64,000 nucleotides of DNA from Paenimyroides baculatum. Its GTDB lineage: Bacteria; Bacteroidota; Bacteroidia; Flavobacteriales; Flavobacteriaceae. The position numbers and the translations under genes were made by a program. The notes below the pieces were generated by a model, which ran no database searches, had not been told where the DNA came from, and saw only the letters and a list, made by a program, of their open reading frames with translations. Of this stretch, positions 22,759 through 32,103 are shown in pieces. Position 1 is the stretch's first letter. Every line of letters begins with the position of its first letter. Where the stretch lies: assembly GCF_008629655.1 (NCBI RefSeq), contig NZ_VWSG01000007.1, positions 1-64,000 of the forward strand, given 5' to 3'.

Positions 22759-24810
22759 ATGAAAAAAATAACGCAACTAAGTTTGGTGGCTGTTTTGGCA
22801 TTGGCGTCTTGTAAAAAAGATAAGCCAGATACAGACAACCAAACACACGGTATCGCTTTACAGTATATGGATACTACCGTTAAACCGGGCGATGATTTTT
22901 ACCGTTTTGTAAATGGTAAGTGGTTCGATAAAACCGAAATTCCTGCAGATAAATCAACTTGGGGTAGTTTTGACGAACTGGCTAAAAACACCGATTTAGA
23001 TGTTTTGAACATGCTGAAAGAAGCTGCCAATAACAAAGATTTAAAATCGAGCTCTGATGAAGGTAAAGCGGTAAATCTTTATAAAACCTATTTAGATACG
23101 GTTTCGCGTGCCAATTTAAGTATTAAACCTATCGAAGCTGATTTAGCTAGAGTTGCAGCCATTAAAACCATTGATGATGTAAATGCCTTGATTCAAGCTA
23201 CTATTTTTGAAGGTGGAACAGGATTATTCGGCACGTATGTAAGTGCTGATGCATTGAATTCAAACAAAAATGTAGTTTATGTTTACGGAACTTCAACCGG
23301 ATTAGGCGAACGCGATTATTATCTTTTGAAAGATGCCGAAACAACAGAAATTCGCAAGAAATATGAAAAGCACGTTGCCCGAATGCTTAAAGCGATAGGC
23401 AATAATGAAGCAGATGCTACAGCTAAAGCAGCGAAAGTTTTGTCTTTTGAAACTAAAATATCTGAAGCAGAATTAACAAAAGTAGAACTACGTGACGATC
23501 GTAAAACCTACAACCCAATGCCTGTTACCAAACTGCAAAGTATTGCTTCAAACATTAATTGGACAGCTTATTTTGATAAAACCGGTTTAAAAAATATCGA
23601 TTCTGTAGTGGTTTCACAGCCTAAAGCATTGGCTAAAATGAACGAATTACTTAAAACAACACCTATCGAAGATTTAAAAGCTTACTTAACATGGAATGTG
23701 ATCAACGGTTCTGCTTCTATGTTGTCGCCAGAATTAGAAAGAGCAAACTGGGAGTTTTTCAGCAAAGTTTTATCGGGTGCGCAAAAGCAAAAACCAATCG
23801 AAGAACGTGGTGTGAACATTGTAAATAGTTCGTTAGGTGAAGCTTTAGGAAAATTATATGTAGATAAAAAATTCCCGGCTGAAGCGAAAGAAAAAGCACA
23901 GGAAATGATCGAAAATGTGGTTAAGGCATACGAAAACCGTATTAAAAATCTTCCTTGGATGGCTCCGGCAACGCGTCAGGGTGCATTAGATAAATTAGCG
24001 AAATTGAGTATCAAAATCGGATATCCGGACAAATGGGAAGATTATTCAAAACTTACTGTGAAAAGTCCAACTGAAAAAGGAACTTATTACAACAATATGA
24101 AAGCCATTACACAATGGAACATTAAAAAGAATTTTGACGAATACGGAAAACCTGTTGATAAAACCAAATGGGGTATGCCGCCACAAATGGTAAATGCTTA
24201 CTATAACCCGGCTTATAACGAAATTGTTTTCCCGGCAGCGATTTTACAACCGCCTTTCTATGATTACAAAGCAGACGAAGCTGTAAATTATGGTGGAATT
24301 GGAGCTGTAATTGGTCACGAAATTTCGCATGGTTTTGATGATTCTGGTGCACGATACAATGCCGATGGTAATTTAGTTGACTGGTGGCAACCAAGCGATT
24401 TAACGCAGTTTACCAAATTAGGAAAAAGCTTGGCAGCACAATACAGTGCATTACAGCCTTTCAGCGGTATTTATGTTGATGGAGATTTTACTTTAGGAGA
24501 AAACATTGGTGATTTAGGTGGAATTACTGCTGCTTACGATGGTTTACAGATTTTCTTGAAGAAAAATCCACAAGAAAAAATCGATGGATATACTCCGGAA
24601 CAACGTTTCTTTATTTCGTGGGCAACCGTTTGGAGAACAAAATCTCGTGACGAATATGTAAAAAATCAGGTTAAAACTGATCCACATGCACCAGGAATTT
24701 ACCGTTCGTATGTGCCTTTACAAAATTTAGATGCTTGGTACGAAGCTTTTAATGTTACACCAGAAAACAAGTTGTACATTAAACCGGAAAACCGAGTGAA
24801 AATTTGGTAA
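22759..24810 (+). CDS. M13-family zinc metallopeptidase, lipoprotein paralogue
   Basis: Also 683 residues and clearly homologous to the preceding gene along its full length. This copy has a lipobox ending LASC (Cys at 19) and is therefore membrane-anchored, whereas the first copy is soluble. The zinc motif HEISH (520-524), ENIGDLGG and the end RVKIW are intact, so both copies should be active. The duplication seems to have separated location (anchored versus free) more than chemistry. Confidence 0.95.
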   Translation: MKKITQLSLVAVLALASCKKDKPDTDNQTHGIALQYMDTTVKPGDDFYRFVNGKWFDKTEIPADKSTWGSFDELAKNTDLDVLNMLKEAANNKDLKSSSDEGKAVNLYKTYLDTVSRANLSIKPIEADLARVAAIKTIDDVNALIQATIFEGGTGLFGTYVSADALNSNKNVVYVYGTSTGLGERDYYLLKDAETTEIRKKYEKHVARMLKAIGNNEADATAKAAKVLSFETKISEAELTKVELRDDRKTYNPMPVTKLQSIASNINWTAYFDKTGLKNIDSVVVSQPKALAKMNELLKTTPIEDLKAYLTWNVINGSASMLSPELERANWEFFSKVLSGAQKQKPIEERGVNIVNSSLGEALGKLYVDKKFPAEAKEKAQEMIENVVKAYENRIKNLPWMAPATRQGALDKLAKLSIKIGYPDKWEDYSKLTVKSPTEKGTYYNNMKAITQWNIKKNFDEYGKPVDKTKWGMPPQMVNAYYNPAYNEIVFPAAILQPPFYDYKADEAVNYGGIGAVIGHEISHGFDDSGARYNADGNLVDWWQPSDLTQFTKLGKSLAAQYSALQPFSGIYVDGDFTLGENIGDLGGITAAYDGLQIFLKKNPQEKIDGYTPEQRFFISWATVWRTKSRDEYVKNQVKTDPHAPGIYRSYVPLQNLDAWYEAFNVTPENKLYIKPENRVKIW

Positions 24811-24837
24811 GTTATCACTAAAATAGAACATTTAAAA

Positions 24838-24870
24838 ACCTCTGCCAAAGTTTAAAACTTTGGCAGAGGT
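24838..24870. repeat. Perfect intergenic palindrome, possible terminator
   Basis: Arms of 15 bases (ACCTCTGCCAAAGTT and its exact complement) enclose a three-base loop after the second M13 gene. No strong T-run follows directly. The form is like the dispersed hairpins of flavobacterial intergenic regions, and a related one lies at 61140-61169. Confidence 0.65.
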
Positions 24871-24890
24871 AAACATAGAGTTTTAAATAA

Positions 24891-24924
24891 AAAAAACTGT
24901 TTCAAATTGAAACAGCTTTTTTTA
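24891..24924. terminator. Bidirectional terminator between the M13 gene and the barrel gene
   Basis: The arms CTGTTTCAA/TTGAAACAG are flanked by an A-run and a T-run, serving both converging genes. Confidence 0.8.
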
Positions 24925-24943
24925 TTTTATAATGTTCTTTTAA

Positions 24944-25510
24944 TTAAAAACGGTAACCAATATTAATACCTGCATTTAATTCAACTCCCATAAATTCATC
25001 AGAAACTTCTTGACTAAAGTTTCTACCGATATTAACGAAAGGTGAAACTGTAAAGGCGTCGTTTTTAACTAATTTGTATCCTGCTCCTACTCCAAGAATA
25101 AATGCATTCATATCTACTGTTTGTCTTTGGTAAACACTTTTAGCGATTTCTACATCGTGTTCGTAATCACCAAAACGGTATTTTAAGAACGGTTGTGCGT
25201 AAAAGCCCGATGCATGTTCGCCTTCTTTACCACCAAAATAAAAGCTGTAGTTTACGGCAATTGCATTGGTATTGAACTGCTTAAATTTCCCTTCTTTTTT
25301 GTTTTGTCCGTAGTAAGAAAAACGATCGTTAATTAATAAATCTACACCAACAGATTGGTCTTGATCTATAAAATGCTCATAACCAATTTCAACCGACTGA
25401 TTTACAATTGTGTTAAAAATGTTTAATTCTACTTCGTTTAAAGCCTGTGACTGCGCGTTTGCTGTGCCCACTAAAGCGCAAACTGCTAAAAGTAATCTTT
25501 TCATAATCAT
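24944..25510 (-). CDS. Small outer membrane beta-barrel protein
   Basis: A 188-residue protein with a signal peptide (ending TANAQS) and alternating strands ending GINIGYRF, typical of an eight-stranded outer membrane barrel. No enzymatic motif was seen. Two ATGs (25510 and 25504) are possible starts; the second gives MKRLLLAV, a more typical signal peptide. The function is unknown. Confidence 0.8.
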   Translation of the reverse strand: MIMKRLLLAVCALVGTANAQSQALNEVELNIFNTIVNQSVEIGYEHFIDQDQSVGVDLLINDRFSYYGQNKKEGKFKQFNTNAIAVNYSFYFGGKEGEHASGFYAQPFLKYRFGDYEHDVEIAKSVYQRQTVDMNAFILGVGAGYKLVKNDAFTVSPFVNIGRNFSQEVSDEFMGVELNAGINIGYRF

Positions 25511-25521
25511 GATATTTTTGA

Positions 25522-25529
25522 CAAATATA
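25522..25529 (-). promoter_or_regulatory. Putative -7 box for the small barrel gene
   Basis: The minus strand reads TATATTTG, fitting TAnnTTTG, 11 bases before the upstream ATG. Confidence 0.35.
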
Positions 25530-25542
25530 AATATTTTTGTAG

Positions 25543-26271
25543 TTAATTTCTTCCTTTTTCGGCAGGATATAAATCGGGCAGCGAATCACTTTGCCAATAT
25601 TCCTTGGTATCAACATTTAAAATGGATAGTTTTCCGGTAAAAGCTGCACCTGTATCAACATTCCAAACATTTGCGAAATTCATGGGTGCCGATGCTCCAA
25701 AACGTATAACCGGCGTGTGCCCAACATAGATTTCTTTGTACAGTTTTAAACGTTGCGGATAGCGTACACTGTCTGCACTTAAATTGCCGTCTACAGCCAT
25801 GGCGGTTTCCCACAGAGTTCTGTCCCACCACAGCATTCCGCGAAAATATTCAAAAGCAACGCCTTTTAAATGTGTAAAACCGGCATGTACAAACAGTCGG
25901 TTTTTGTTATCGATATAATATTCGTTCAGCTTTTCAAGAAAAGAAATATGTCTTTCTATTGTTTTCAGCGGAATATTCTGATATGCCTGTACCGTAGCTT
26001 CGCCACCATGAAAACGCCAAAGTTCGTTATCGTCTTCCTTCTTCAACCATTTTATAAGCATTTCTTCGTGATTTCCCTGCATAAAAACACAGGAATAGGT
26101 TGTAGATAAATCAATCAAAAAATCTAAAACAGCAGGTGTTTCGCTCCATCCATCAACATAATCGCCTAAAAAAATCAGCTTGTCATTGGTGGTTACATTT
26201 GCACGGTTTATAACCTGTTGCAATGCTTTTAAGCCTCCGTGAATATCGCCAATTACAAATGTATTACTCAT
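25543..26271 (-). CDS. PPP-type metallophosphoesterase (serine/threonine phosphatase-like)
   Basis: The 242-residue product shows the PPP motifs in order: GDIHG (8-12), GDYVDG (36-41) and GNHE (66-69), then later histidines in FVHAGF and YVGHTP. Bacterial members dephosphorylate proteins or cleave diadenosine tetraphosphate, and this size fits either. The start overlaps the end of the upstream AlbA-type gene by eight bases, so they are coupled. The pairing suggests an RNA- or nucleotide-related job but does not prove it. Confidence 0.88.
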   Translation of the reverse strand: MSNTFVIGDIHGGLKALQQVINRANVTTNDKLIFLGDYVDGWSETPAVLDFLIDLSTTYSCVFMQGNHEEMLIKWLKKEDDNELWRFHGGEATVQAYQNIPLKTIERHISFLEKLNEYYIDNKNRLFVHAGFTHLKGVAFEYFRGMLWWDRTLWETAMAVDGNLSADSVRYPQRLKLYKEIYVGHTPVIRFGASAPMNFANVWNVDTGAAFTGKLSILNVDTKEYWQSDSLPDLYPAEKGRN

Positions 26272-27409
26272 TTTGTGTTTCGTATTTTAATTTTCGAAGA
26301 ATGCGCATTACTTCTTTAAAAGAGGTGTATAAAAAAGGTTGTTTGTAATTTTTAAAGACCTCTTTATGATTAATAAGTACTTCTTTGGCTTTCTTGAAAC
26401 CGTGAAGATAACATAACATAAGCGAATAACAAAGGTTTTGCAGATCGTTTTGTTCTGTTAAGCCCAGGCGTTTGTGTTGCAAAAGTTTGTTTAAAATAAG
26501 CGTGTAGTAATTGTACAGATGATATAGGTGGCGCTTGTCTATTTCGGGCGTTTCAAAAATAATTTCCGATGTAATTTGATACGTCATAGAATCGCTAAAG
26601 ATAATTTTCTGCATGCTGAACGGAATGTATCGGTTATTTTTACGGAAACCTATTTTCACGTATTCGGTAATTATAAATTCGTTTTCGTTATAAGTGATCG
26701 AAACCTCATCGAGTGCCGAATAAAATATTTTAACCTGTTCGTTGATCAGCTCGATATCAACCCGAGATAAATAAACTTCGCCTTTTTTTACTTTTTCGAT
26801 ACCTGCCCAACAAAGCGTAAAATATTCTTTAAAAACATGATATTTCGGCTTCATGTCAGGATGCTTTTTTGTAACAAAATGTAGCACACTGTCAATAGTA
26901 CTCTGCAAATTGGTAACCGATGCCTTTAAAATACTGTCGACAATTTCACTGTTGTTAATTTTTACCGATAGATATTCCGGATGTGATATACTGCCAATTC
27001 GTGAAAACGATGCACCTTCGTCTACGGTATAAATCCGTTTTTTAAAGTAACATTTACCTTTTTTGGGATAAATGGTAACCAAGCCAACCACCATTCCGTT
27101 TTCCAAATGCGGAAAAATAACGTTCTCGTACTGAATCTGCGGCGGATTTTCCAAATAAGCGTTCAATAGGTTTTGAATATGACTGTCGTCGTAAAAATCA
27201 ATACCCATTATGGTATTTTTCTCGTCTTCAATTCCCACCAAAATAAAAGACTGATTGTAAGGATTTGAATTAGATAAAGAACAAACATGTTTTAAAAATT
27301 TGGCTTTTCCTTCTAAAGTATGTAAGTTTAGCTGCTGCTTTTTATCAAAGAAGCTATTTTCGGTATGGTGAGCCAGTAAATTCTTTATTAAAAGGCGTTT
27401 GTTTATCAC
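26264..27409 (-). CDS. AlbA_2/Schlafen-type putative nucleic-acid-binding protein
   Basis: The 381-residue product begins with an AlbA_2 (Schlafen-type) domain over about residues 15-150. Its recognisable features are FLKHVCSLSNS, FILVGIEDE and a strand pattern ending DEGASFSRIGS. These domains bind and sometimes cleave RNA. The remaining 230 residues are mainly helical and not recognised. The gene overlaps the PPP phosphatase by eight bases. It diverges from the Bat operon, with 153 bases between. Confidence 0.65.
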   Translation of the reverse strand: MINKRLLIKNLLAHHTENSFFDKKQQLNLHTLEGKAKFLKHVCSLSNSNPYNQSFILVGIEDEKNTIMGIDFYDDSHIQNLLNAYLENPPQIQYENVIFPHLENGMVVGLVTIYPKKGKCYFKKRIYTVDEGASFSRIGSISHPEYLSVKINNSEIVDSILKASVTNLQSTIDSVLHFVTKKHPDMKPKYHVFKEYFTLCWAGIEKVKKGEVYLSRVDIELINEQVKIFYSALDEVSITYNENEFIITEYVKIGFRKNNRYIPFSMQKIIFSDSMTYQITSEIIFETPEIDKRHLYHLYNYYTLILNKLLQHKRLGLTEQNDLQNLCYSLMLCYLHGFKKAKEVLINHKEVFKNYKQPFLYTSFKEVMRILRKLKYETQNE

Positions 27410-27463
27410 AATTAAAGATTTATCTTAAAATTATAAAAAGAAAATGATAATACATACTTAAAA

Positions 27464-27471
27464 CAAATATA
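27464..27471 (-). promoter_or_regulatory. Putative -7 box for the AlbA-PPP operon
   Basis: The minus strand reads TATATTTG, giving a leader of about 50 bases. On the plus strand the same intergenic region has TTTG at 27491-27494 and TAAATTTT at 27512-27519 (spacing 17), a weaker candidate for the moxR promoter. Confidence 0.35.
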
Positions 27472-27562
27472 CAAATGTGTATTTTAACCATTTGTTAACA
27501 AGTTAAGCAAATAAATTTTAATCAATTTGTAAGGAAAATTAATACATAGAGAAAACAATATA

Positions 27563-28567
27563 ATGGAAGCAACAACATCCACGACTGACATTCGATCTAT
27601 TAACGATAAAATAGAACGTGAAAGTGCATTTATTGATTTGCTTACTGCCGAAATGAACAAAGCAATTGTGGGGCAAAAACACATGATTGATCGCCTACTG
27701 ATTGGTTTGCTTGGGCAAGGGCATATTTTACTGGAAGGTGTACCAGGTTTGGCTAAAACATTAGCCATTAATACACTTGCAAAAGCTGTGGACGGATCTT
27801 TTAGCCGCATACAGTTTACACCCGATTTATTACCTGCCGATGTGGTTGGTACTATGATTTATAACGTAAAGGTTAACGATTTTAGTATTAAAAAAGGACC
27901 TGTTTTTGCTAATTTTATTTTAGCCGATGAAATTAACCGTGCCCCTGCAAAAGTGCAGTCGGCGTTGTTAGAGGCTATGCAGGAAAAACAAGTTACCATT
28001 GGCGATACTACACATAAACTGCAAAAACCATTTTTGGTAATGGCTACGCAAAACCCTGTGGAACAAGAAGGAACGTATCCGTTACCGGAAGCACAAATGG
28101 ACCGTTTTATGCTTAAAACAGTGATTGATTATCCAAAGTTAGAAGAAGAACGTTTGGTAATCCGTCAAAATTTAGCAGGAACCGTTCCAACTATTAATTC
28201 TGTGGTTTCTATTGAACAGATTCTTCGTGCACAACAAACCGTGAAAGAGGTTTATATGGATGAAAAAATCGAAAAATATATTTTAGATATCATCTTTGCA
28301 ACACGTTATCCGGAACAATTCAAACTAGAAAGTTTAAAACCTTACATAAGCTACGGTGCATCGCCTCGTGGATCTATCAATTTAGCTGTGGCAGCAAAAT
28401 GTTATGCGTTTATTCGCCGTCGTGGTTATGTAATTCCAGAAGATGTACGTGCGGTTGTTTTAGATGTACTGCGTCACAGAATCGGAATTACTTACGAAGC
28501 CGAGGCCGATAACGTAACCAGCGTAGACATCATAAACAAGATTGTTAACGAAATTGAAGTGCCATAA
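27563..28567 (+). CDS. MoxR-family AAA+ ATPase of the Bat operon
   Basis: A 334-residue AAA+ ATPase with Walker A GVPGLAKT (59-66), Walker B ILADEINRA, sensor and arginine-finger region ATQNPVEQEGTYPLPEAQ, and a C-terminal lid. MoxR ATPases act as chaperones for VWA-domain proteins. It is the first gene of an eight-gene operon with DUF58 and the BatA-E proteins, which in Bacteroides supports oxygen tolerance. The spacer to the next gene (28568-28641) contains word-like repeats. Confidence 0.95.
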   Translation: MEATTSTTDIRSINDKIERESAFIDLLTAEMNKAIVGQKHMIDRLLIGLLGQGHILLEGVPGLAKTLAINTLAKAVDGSFSRIQFTPDLLPADVVGTMIYNVKVNDFSIKKGPVFANFILADEINRAPAKVQSALLEAMQEKQVTIGDTTHKLQKPFLVMATQNPVEQEGTYPLPEAQMDRFMLKTVIDYPKLEEERLVIRQNLAGTVPTINSVVSIEQILRAQQTVKEVYMDEKIEKYILDIIFATRYPEQFKLESLKPYISYGASPRGSINLAVAAKCYAFIRRRGYVIPEDVRAVVLDVLRHRIGITYEAEADNVTSVDIINKIVNEIEVP

Positions 28568-28641
28568 AATTTTGTTTCAAGTTTAATGTTTCAAGTTACA
28601 GCAACCTGAAACAAAGAAAACTTTAAACCTTAAACAAAAAA

Positions 28642-29505
28642 ATGGAAACAAAAGATATTTTACAAAAGGTTCGAAAAATCGAAATAAAAACCCGTAGGTT
28701 AAGCGATCATATTTTTTCGGGCGAATACCATACCTCTTTCAAAGGAAAAGGAATGTCGTTTGCCGAAGTTCGCCAGTATCAGTACGGAGACGATATTCGT
28801 GCAATCGATTGGAATGTTACTGCGCGCTACAGCGAACCTTATGTAAAGGTTTTTGAAGAAGAACGCGAGTTAACGTTAATGTTGATGATTGATGTAAGCG
28901 GATCGCAGGATTTTGGTTCTACAAACGATTTTAAACGCGATATTGTTACAGAAATTGCCGCAACACTGGCTTTTTCGGCAACTACAAACAACGATAAAAT
29001 TGGTCTGATTTTATTTTCAGATCAGATCGAACTGTTTATTCCGCCTAAAAAAGGAAAATCGCATATTTTAAGAATCATTCGCGAACTGATCAATTTTCAG
29101 CCAAAAAGCAATCAAACCAATATTGGGCAGGCGTTTGAGTATCTTTCTAAAGTAATGAAAAAGAAGGCAATTGTTTTTGTACTGTCTGATTTCATGACGA
29201 AAGATTACGATCGTATTTTGCGCATTGCAGCCAAACGCCACGATGTTACCGGCATAAAAGTGTACGATAAACGCGAACAAGATTTAAACAATGTTGGTTA
29301 CGTTTTAATGCAAGATGCCGAAACAAACGAAGCACAATACGTAAACACAAGCGATGCCAACGTACGCAAAGCCTACCGCGAACATTACCAGGAATTAGAA
29401 GATTATTTTACAACAACATTTACACGCAGCGGCGCCGGAGTTATTAAAACAGCTACCGATGACAGCTACGTTAAAAAACTATTGGCTTACTTTAAAGCAC
29501 GATAA
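28642..29505 (+). CDS. DUF58 domain protein of the Bat operon
   Basis: The 287-residue product carries the DUF58 core (EVRQYQYGDDIRAIDWN at about residues 50-66). A VWA-like fold with DVSGSQ follows near residue 91. DUF58 proteins regularly accompany MoxR ATPases and may be their clients or adaptors. It is cytoplasmic, with no signal peptide or membrane helix. The next gene starts one base after this stop codon. Confidence 0.93.
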   Translation: METKDILQKVRKIEIKTRRLSDHIFSGEYHTSFKGKGMSFAEVRQYQYGDDIRAIDWNVTARYSEPYVKVFEEERELTLMLMIDVSGSQDFGSTNDFKRDIVTEIAATLAFSATTNNDKIGLILFSDQIELFIPPKKGKSHILRIIRELINFQPKSNQTNIGQAFEYLSKVMKKKAIVFVLSDFMTKDYDRILRIAAKRHDVTGIKVYDKREQDLNNVGYVLMQDAETNEAQYVNTSDANVRKAYREHYQELEDYFTTTFTRSGAGVIKTATDDSYVKKLLAYFKAR

Positions 29506-29506
29506 T

Positions 29507-31108
29507 ATGAACAAATTAGTAGTTGCGTTATTTTTAAGTTTATGTACTTTGGCAAGTTTTGCTCAGGTAACATCGGCGGTAGATTCAACTCAAATAAAAA
29601 TAGGTTCGGCGTTTAACCTAACCGTTAAAGCAACCGCTAACGAAGGCAGCAAAGTTGTTTTTCCAAACCAGCAGAATATTGGTCCGTTTGAAGTGTTAGA
29701 ACAATCTAAAACCGATACTGTTTTAGACGGAAAACGCATGGAACTGATCAAAAAATACACCTTAACCCAGTTTGATGAAGGTGATTATGTAGTTCCGCGT
29801 TTATCGGTTTATATCGACGGGAAAAATCATCAAACCAATTTGTTCAACATAAAAGTGAACAATGTTACGGTTGATACGTTGAAACAGCCAATGCACGATA
29901 TTAAAGCACAAATTGGCGGCGAAACCGATACCGATAAATTATGGAAATATCTGGTTGCTATTGCACTTTGCTTTTTAGCCGGTTTGGCAGCCTATTTTAT
30001 AATAAAACGCATACAGAATAAGAATTTAACCGAAGAAGATTTATACAAAACTCCGTTAGAAAGAGTAACCAAAAAATTACAGTTGTTAGATTCTAAACGA
30101 TTGGTTTTAAACGGTGATGTAAAATCGTATTATTCTGAAATGACCGATGTTATCAGGGATTACATTGAAGAAGTTTTTGAAATTCCGGCAAAGGAATCAA
30201 CTACATCAGAAGTTATTCAGATGCTTTTTCAAACGATACAATCTAAAAAATTACAGTTAAGCAAAGAATCGATTAACGATTTAAAACGCGTTTTGCAAAC
30301 TGCCGATCTTGTAAAATTTGCAAAATCGGAACCAATGATGAACGAGATCGAACAAGATCGAAGAGCATCAGAAGTTATTTCGGTTTCTATTGATAAAGCC
30401 ATTCCTCGTTTTTCAGAAGAACAGTCCGAACGTGTAAAACTGCGTGAACGTCGTTTCAAGAAACGTCAGCAAATGCGTTTGTGGATACCAATCGGTGTAA
30501 CAACATTGTTGCTTTTCGCTACTTGTATTGTGTACATAGTTCAGGCAGTTCGTTCGGGGTACGAATGGAGCATTTTTGCATCGAACAAAAGCTTGTACGA
30601 ACGTGAATGGGTAACGTCTGATTATGGTTTTCCGGCAGTTATCTTAAGCACGCCCGAAGCGTTAACGCGTGTTCAAATGCCACAATCCGACAAAGAAAAA
30701 CAGCAATCGCAAACCAGCGTTTTTGCCTATTCAAACCTTAAAACTCAATTGATAATCGCAGTTGGTACAACCGCAACGCAAACAAACGATTCTATTAATT
30801 TAGATCAAATGCTGAAGTACAAACTCGATCTAACAGCAAAACAATACGGTGCTAAAGATGTTACCTACAATGCCGAAGAATTCACCCAAAACGGTGTTCG
30901 CGGAATTAGAGGCACAGGAACATTGGTTGCGCAGAATTTTGTATCGGGCGAAGCAATAAAAATGCAGTACGATATGTACGTTTTTATTCAACAAAACGGT
31001 ATTCAAGAAGTAAGTGTGTTGTATAAAGAAGGTGATGAATACGGAGCAAAAATAGATCAACGAATTATTGAATCCATTCAATTAAATGTAGCAAATCCAA
31101 ATGAGTAA
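29507..31108 (+). CDS. Bat-operon membrane protein (BatD-like N-terminus, DUF4381-like)
   Basis: I chose the ATG at 29507 because it directly follows the DUF58 stop codon and gives a proper signal peptide (residues 1-19, ending SFAQ). An upstream start would lie inside DUF58. The 533-residue protein has an immunoglobulin-like BatD-type domain (about 25-120), a membrane helix (147-167), a cytoplasmic DUF4381-like region, a second helix (about 325-345) and an extracytoplasmic domain of about 190 residues. It is coupled to batA by an eight-base overlap. The role is likely scaffolding in the membrane complex. Confidence 0.82.
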   Translation: MNKLVVALFLSLCTLASFAQVTSAVDSTQIKIGSAFNLTVKATANEGSKVVFPNQQNIGPFEVLEQSKTDTVLDGKRMELIKKYTLTQFDEGDYVVPRLSVYIDGKNHQTNLFNIKVNNVTVDTLKQPMHDIKAQIGGETDTDKLWKYLVAIALCFLAGLAAYFIIKRIQNKNLTEEDLYKTPLERVTKKLQLLDSKRLVLNGDVKSYYSEMTDVIRDYIEEVFEIPAKESTTSEVIQMLFQTIQSKKLQLSKESINDLKRVLQTADLVKFAKSEPMMNEIEQDRRASEVISVSIDKAIPRFSEEQSERVKLRERRFKKRQQMRLWIPIGVTTLLLFATCIVYIVQAVRSGYEWSIFASNKSLYEREWVTSDYGFPAVILSTPEALTRVQMPQSDKEKQQSQTSVFAYSNLKTQLIIAVGTTATQTNDSINLDQMLKYKLDLTAKQYGAKDVTYNAEEFTQNGVRGIRGTGTLVAQNFVSGEAIKMQYDMYVFIQQNGIQEVSVLYKEGDEYGAKIDQRIIESIQLNVANPNE

Positions 31109-32102
31109 TATAACCTTTTTAAATCCGCAGTTTTTTTGGTTGTTATTACTTTTACTGCCATTGGGCTGGTATTGGTACGTTAACAGAAAAAACGAGAAAG
31201 TTCCTGTAAAAATAAGCAGCATACAAGGTTTTAAAAACAGTAAAACCTTATTAACAAAAATGTACCCATTGCTTTTTGTATTGCGTGCCATAGCATTCGC
31301 TGCGTTAATTGTAGCGTTGGCTAGACCACAAACGGTTGATAAAAGCACAAAATCTAAAATTACAAACGGAGTTGATATTGTTTTAGCTACCGACGTTTCT
31401 GGTTCGATGCTTTCACGCGATTTAAAACCAAATCGTTTGGAAGCCTTAAAAAGTGTAGCTGCCGATTTTATTAAAGAACGTACCGATGACCGTTTGGGAA
31501 TTGTAGTTTATGCTGCCGAAGCATACACCAAAGCACCTGTAACAAGCGATAAAAACATGTTGTTGAATCAGTTGGCTGACATAAAATATGACCGAATTAT
31601 TCAAGACGGAACAGGTATTGGCGTTGGTTTGGCAACAGCGGTTAACCGTTTAAAAGACAGCAAGGCTAAAAGCAAAGTGGTTATTTTAATGACCGATGGT
31701 GTGAACAATTCCGGATTGATCGATCCGCAAATGGCTGCCGATATTGCCAAAGAGTTTAAAATTAAAGTTTACACAATTGGTATTGGTACCAACGGCATGG
31801 CAGAGACACCTGTATCAGTCAAACCTAACGGCGAACTGGAATACAAACGCATGAAAGTAGAAATTGATGAAAATCTGATGAAAATCATCGCTCAAAAAAC
31901 AGGCGGTAAATATTTCCGTGCAACAGATACCAAACGATTAGAAAATATTTATGATGAAATTAATCAGCTGGAAAAAACAAAAATCGATGAGCAAAAGTTT
32001 GTCCAACGTACCGAATTATTTCGTTCGTTAGTGCTTTTAGCATTGGTTTTATTATTGGTTGAATTTATTTCGAGAAAAACATTATTTAAAGGATTCGTGT
32101 AA
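31101..32102 (+). CDS. batA: BatA, VWA-domain membrane protein
   Basis: A 333-residue protein with two N-terminal helices (about 10-26 and 56-75), a VWA domain with a complete MIDAS motif (DVSGSM, Asp98) and a C-terminal helix. BatA is part of the aerotolerance complex described in Bacteroides. The start overlaps the preceding gene by eight bases, and batB begins one base after its stop codon. The VWA domain is likely the client of the MoxR ATPase. Confidence 0.93.
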   Translation: MSNITFLNPQFFWLLLLLLPLGWYWYVNRKNEKVPVKISSIQGFKNSKTLLTKMYPLLFVLRAIAFAALIVALARPQTVDKSTKSKITNGVDIVLATDVSGSMLSRDLKPNRLEALKSVAADFIKERTDDRLGIVVYAAEAYTKAPVTSDKNMLLNQLADIKYDRIIQDGTGIGVGLATAVNRLKDSKAKSKVVILMTDGVNNSGLIDPQMAADIAKEFKIKVYTIGIGTNGMAETPVSVKPNGELEYKRMKVEIDENLMKIIAQKTGGKYFRATDTKRLENIYDEINQLEKTKIDEQKFVQRTELFRSLVLLALVLLLVEFISRKTLFKGFV

Positions 32103-32103
32103 A

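Noticed and set aside
29459..29506. Longer start for the DUF4381-like gene
   Set aside because: It lies inside DUF58 and would spoil the signal peptide. The ATG at 29507 fits the operon spacing.
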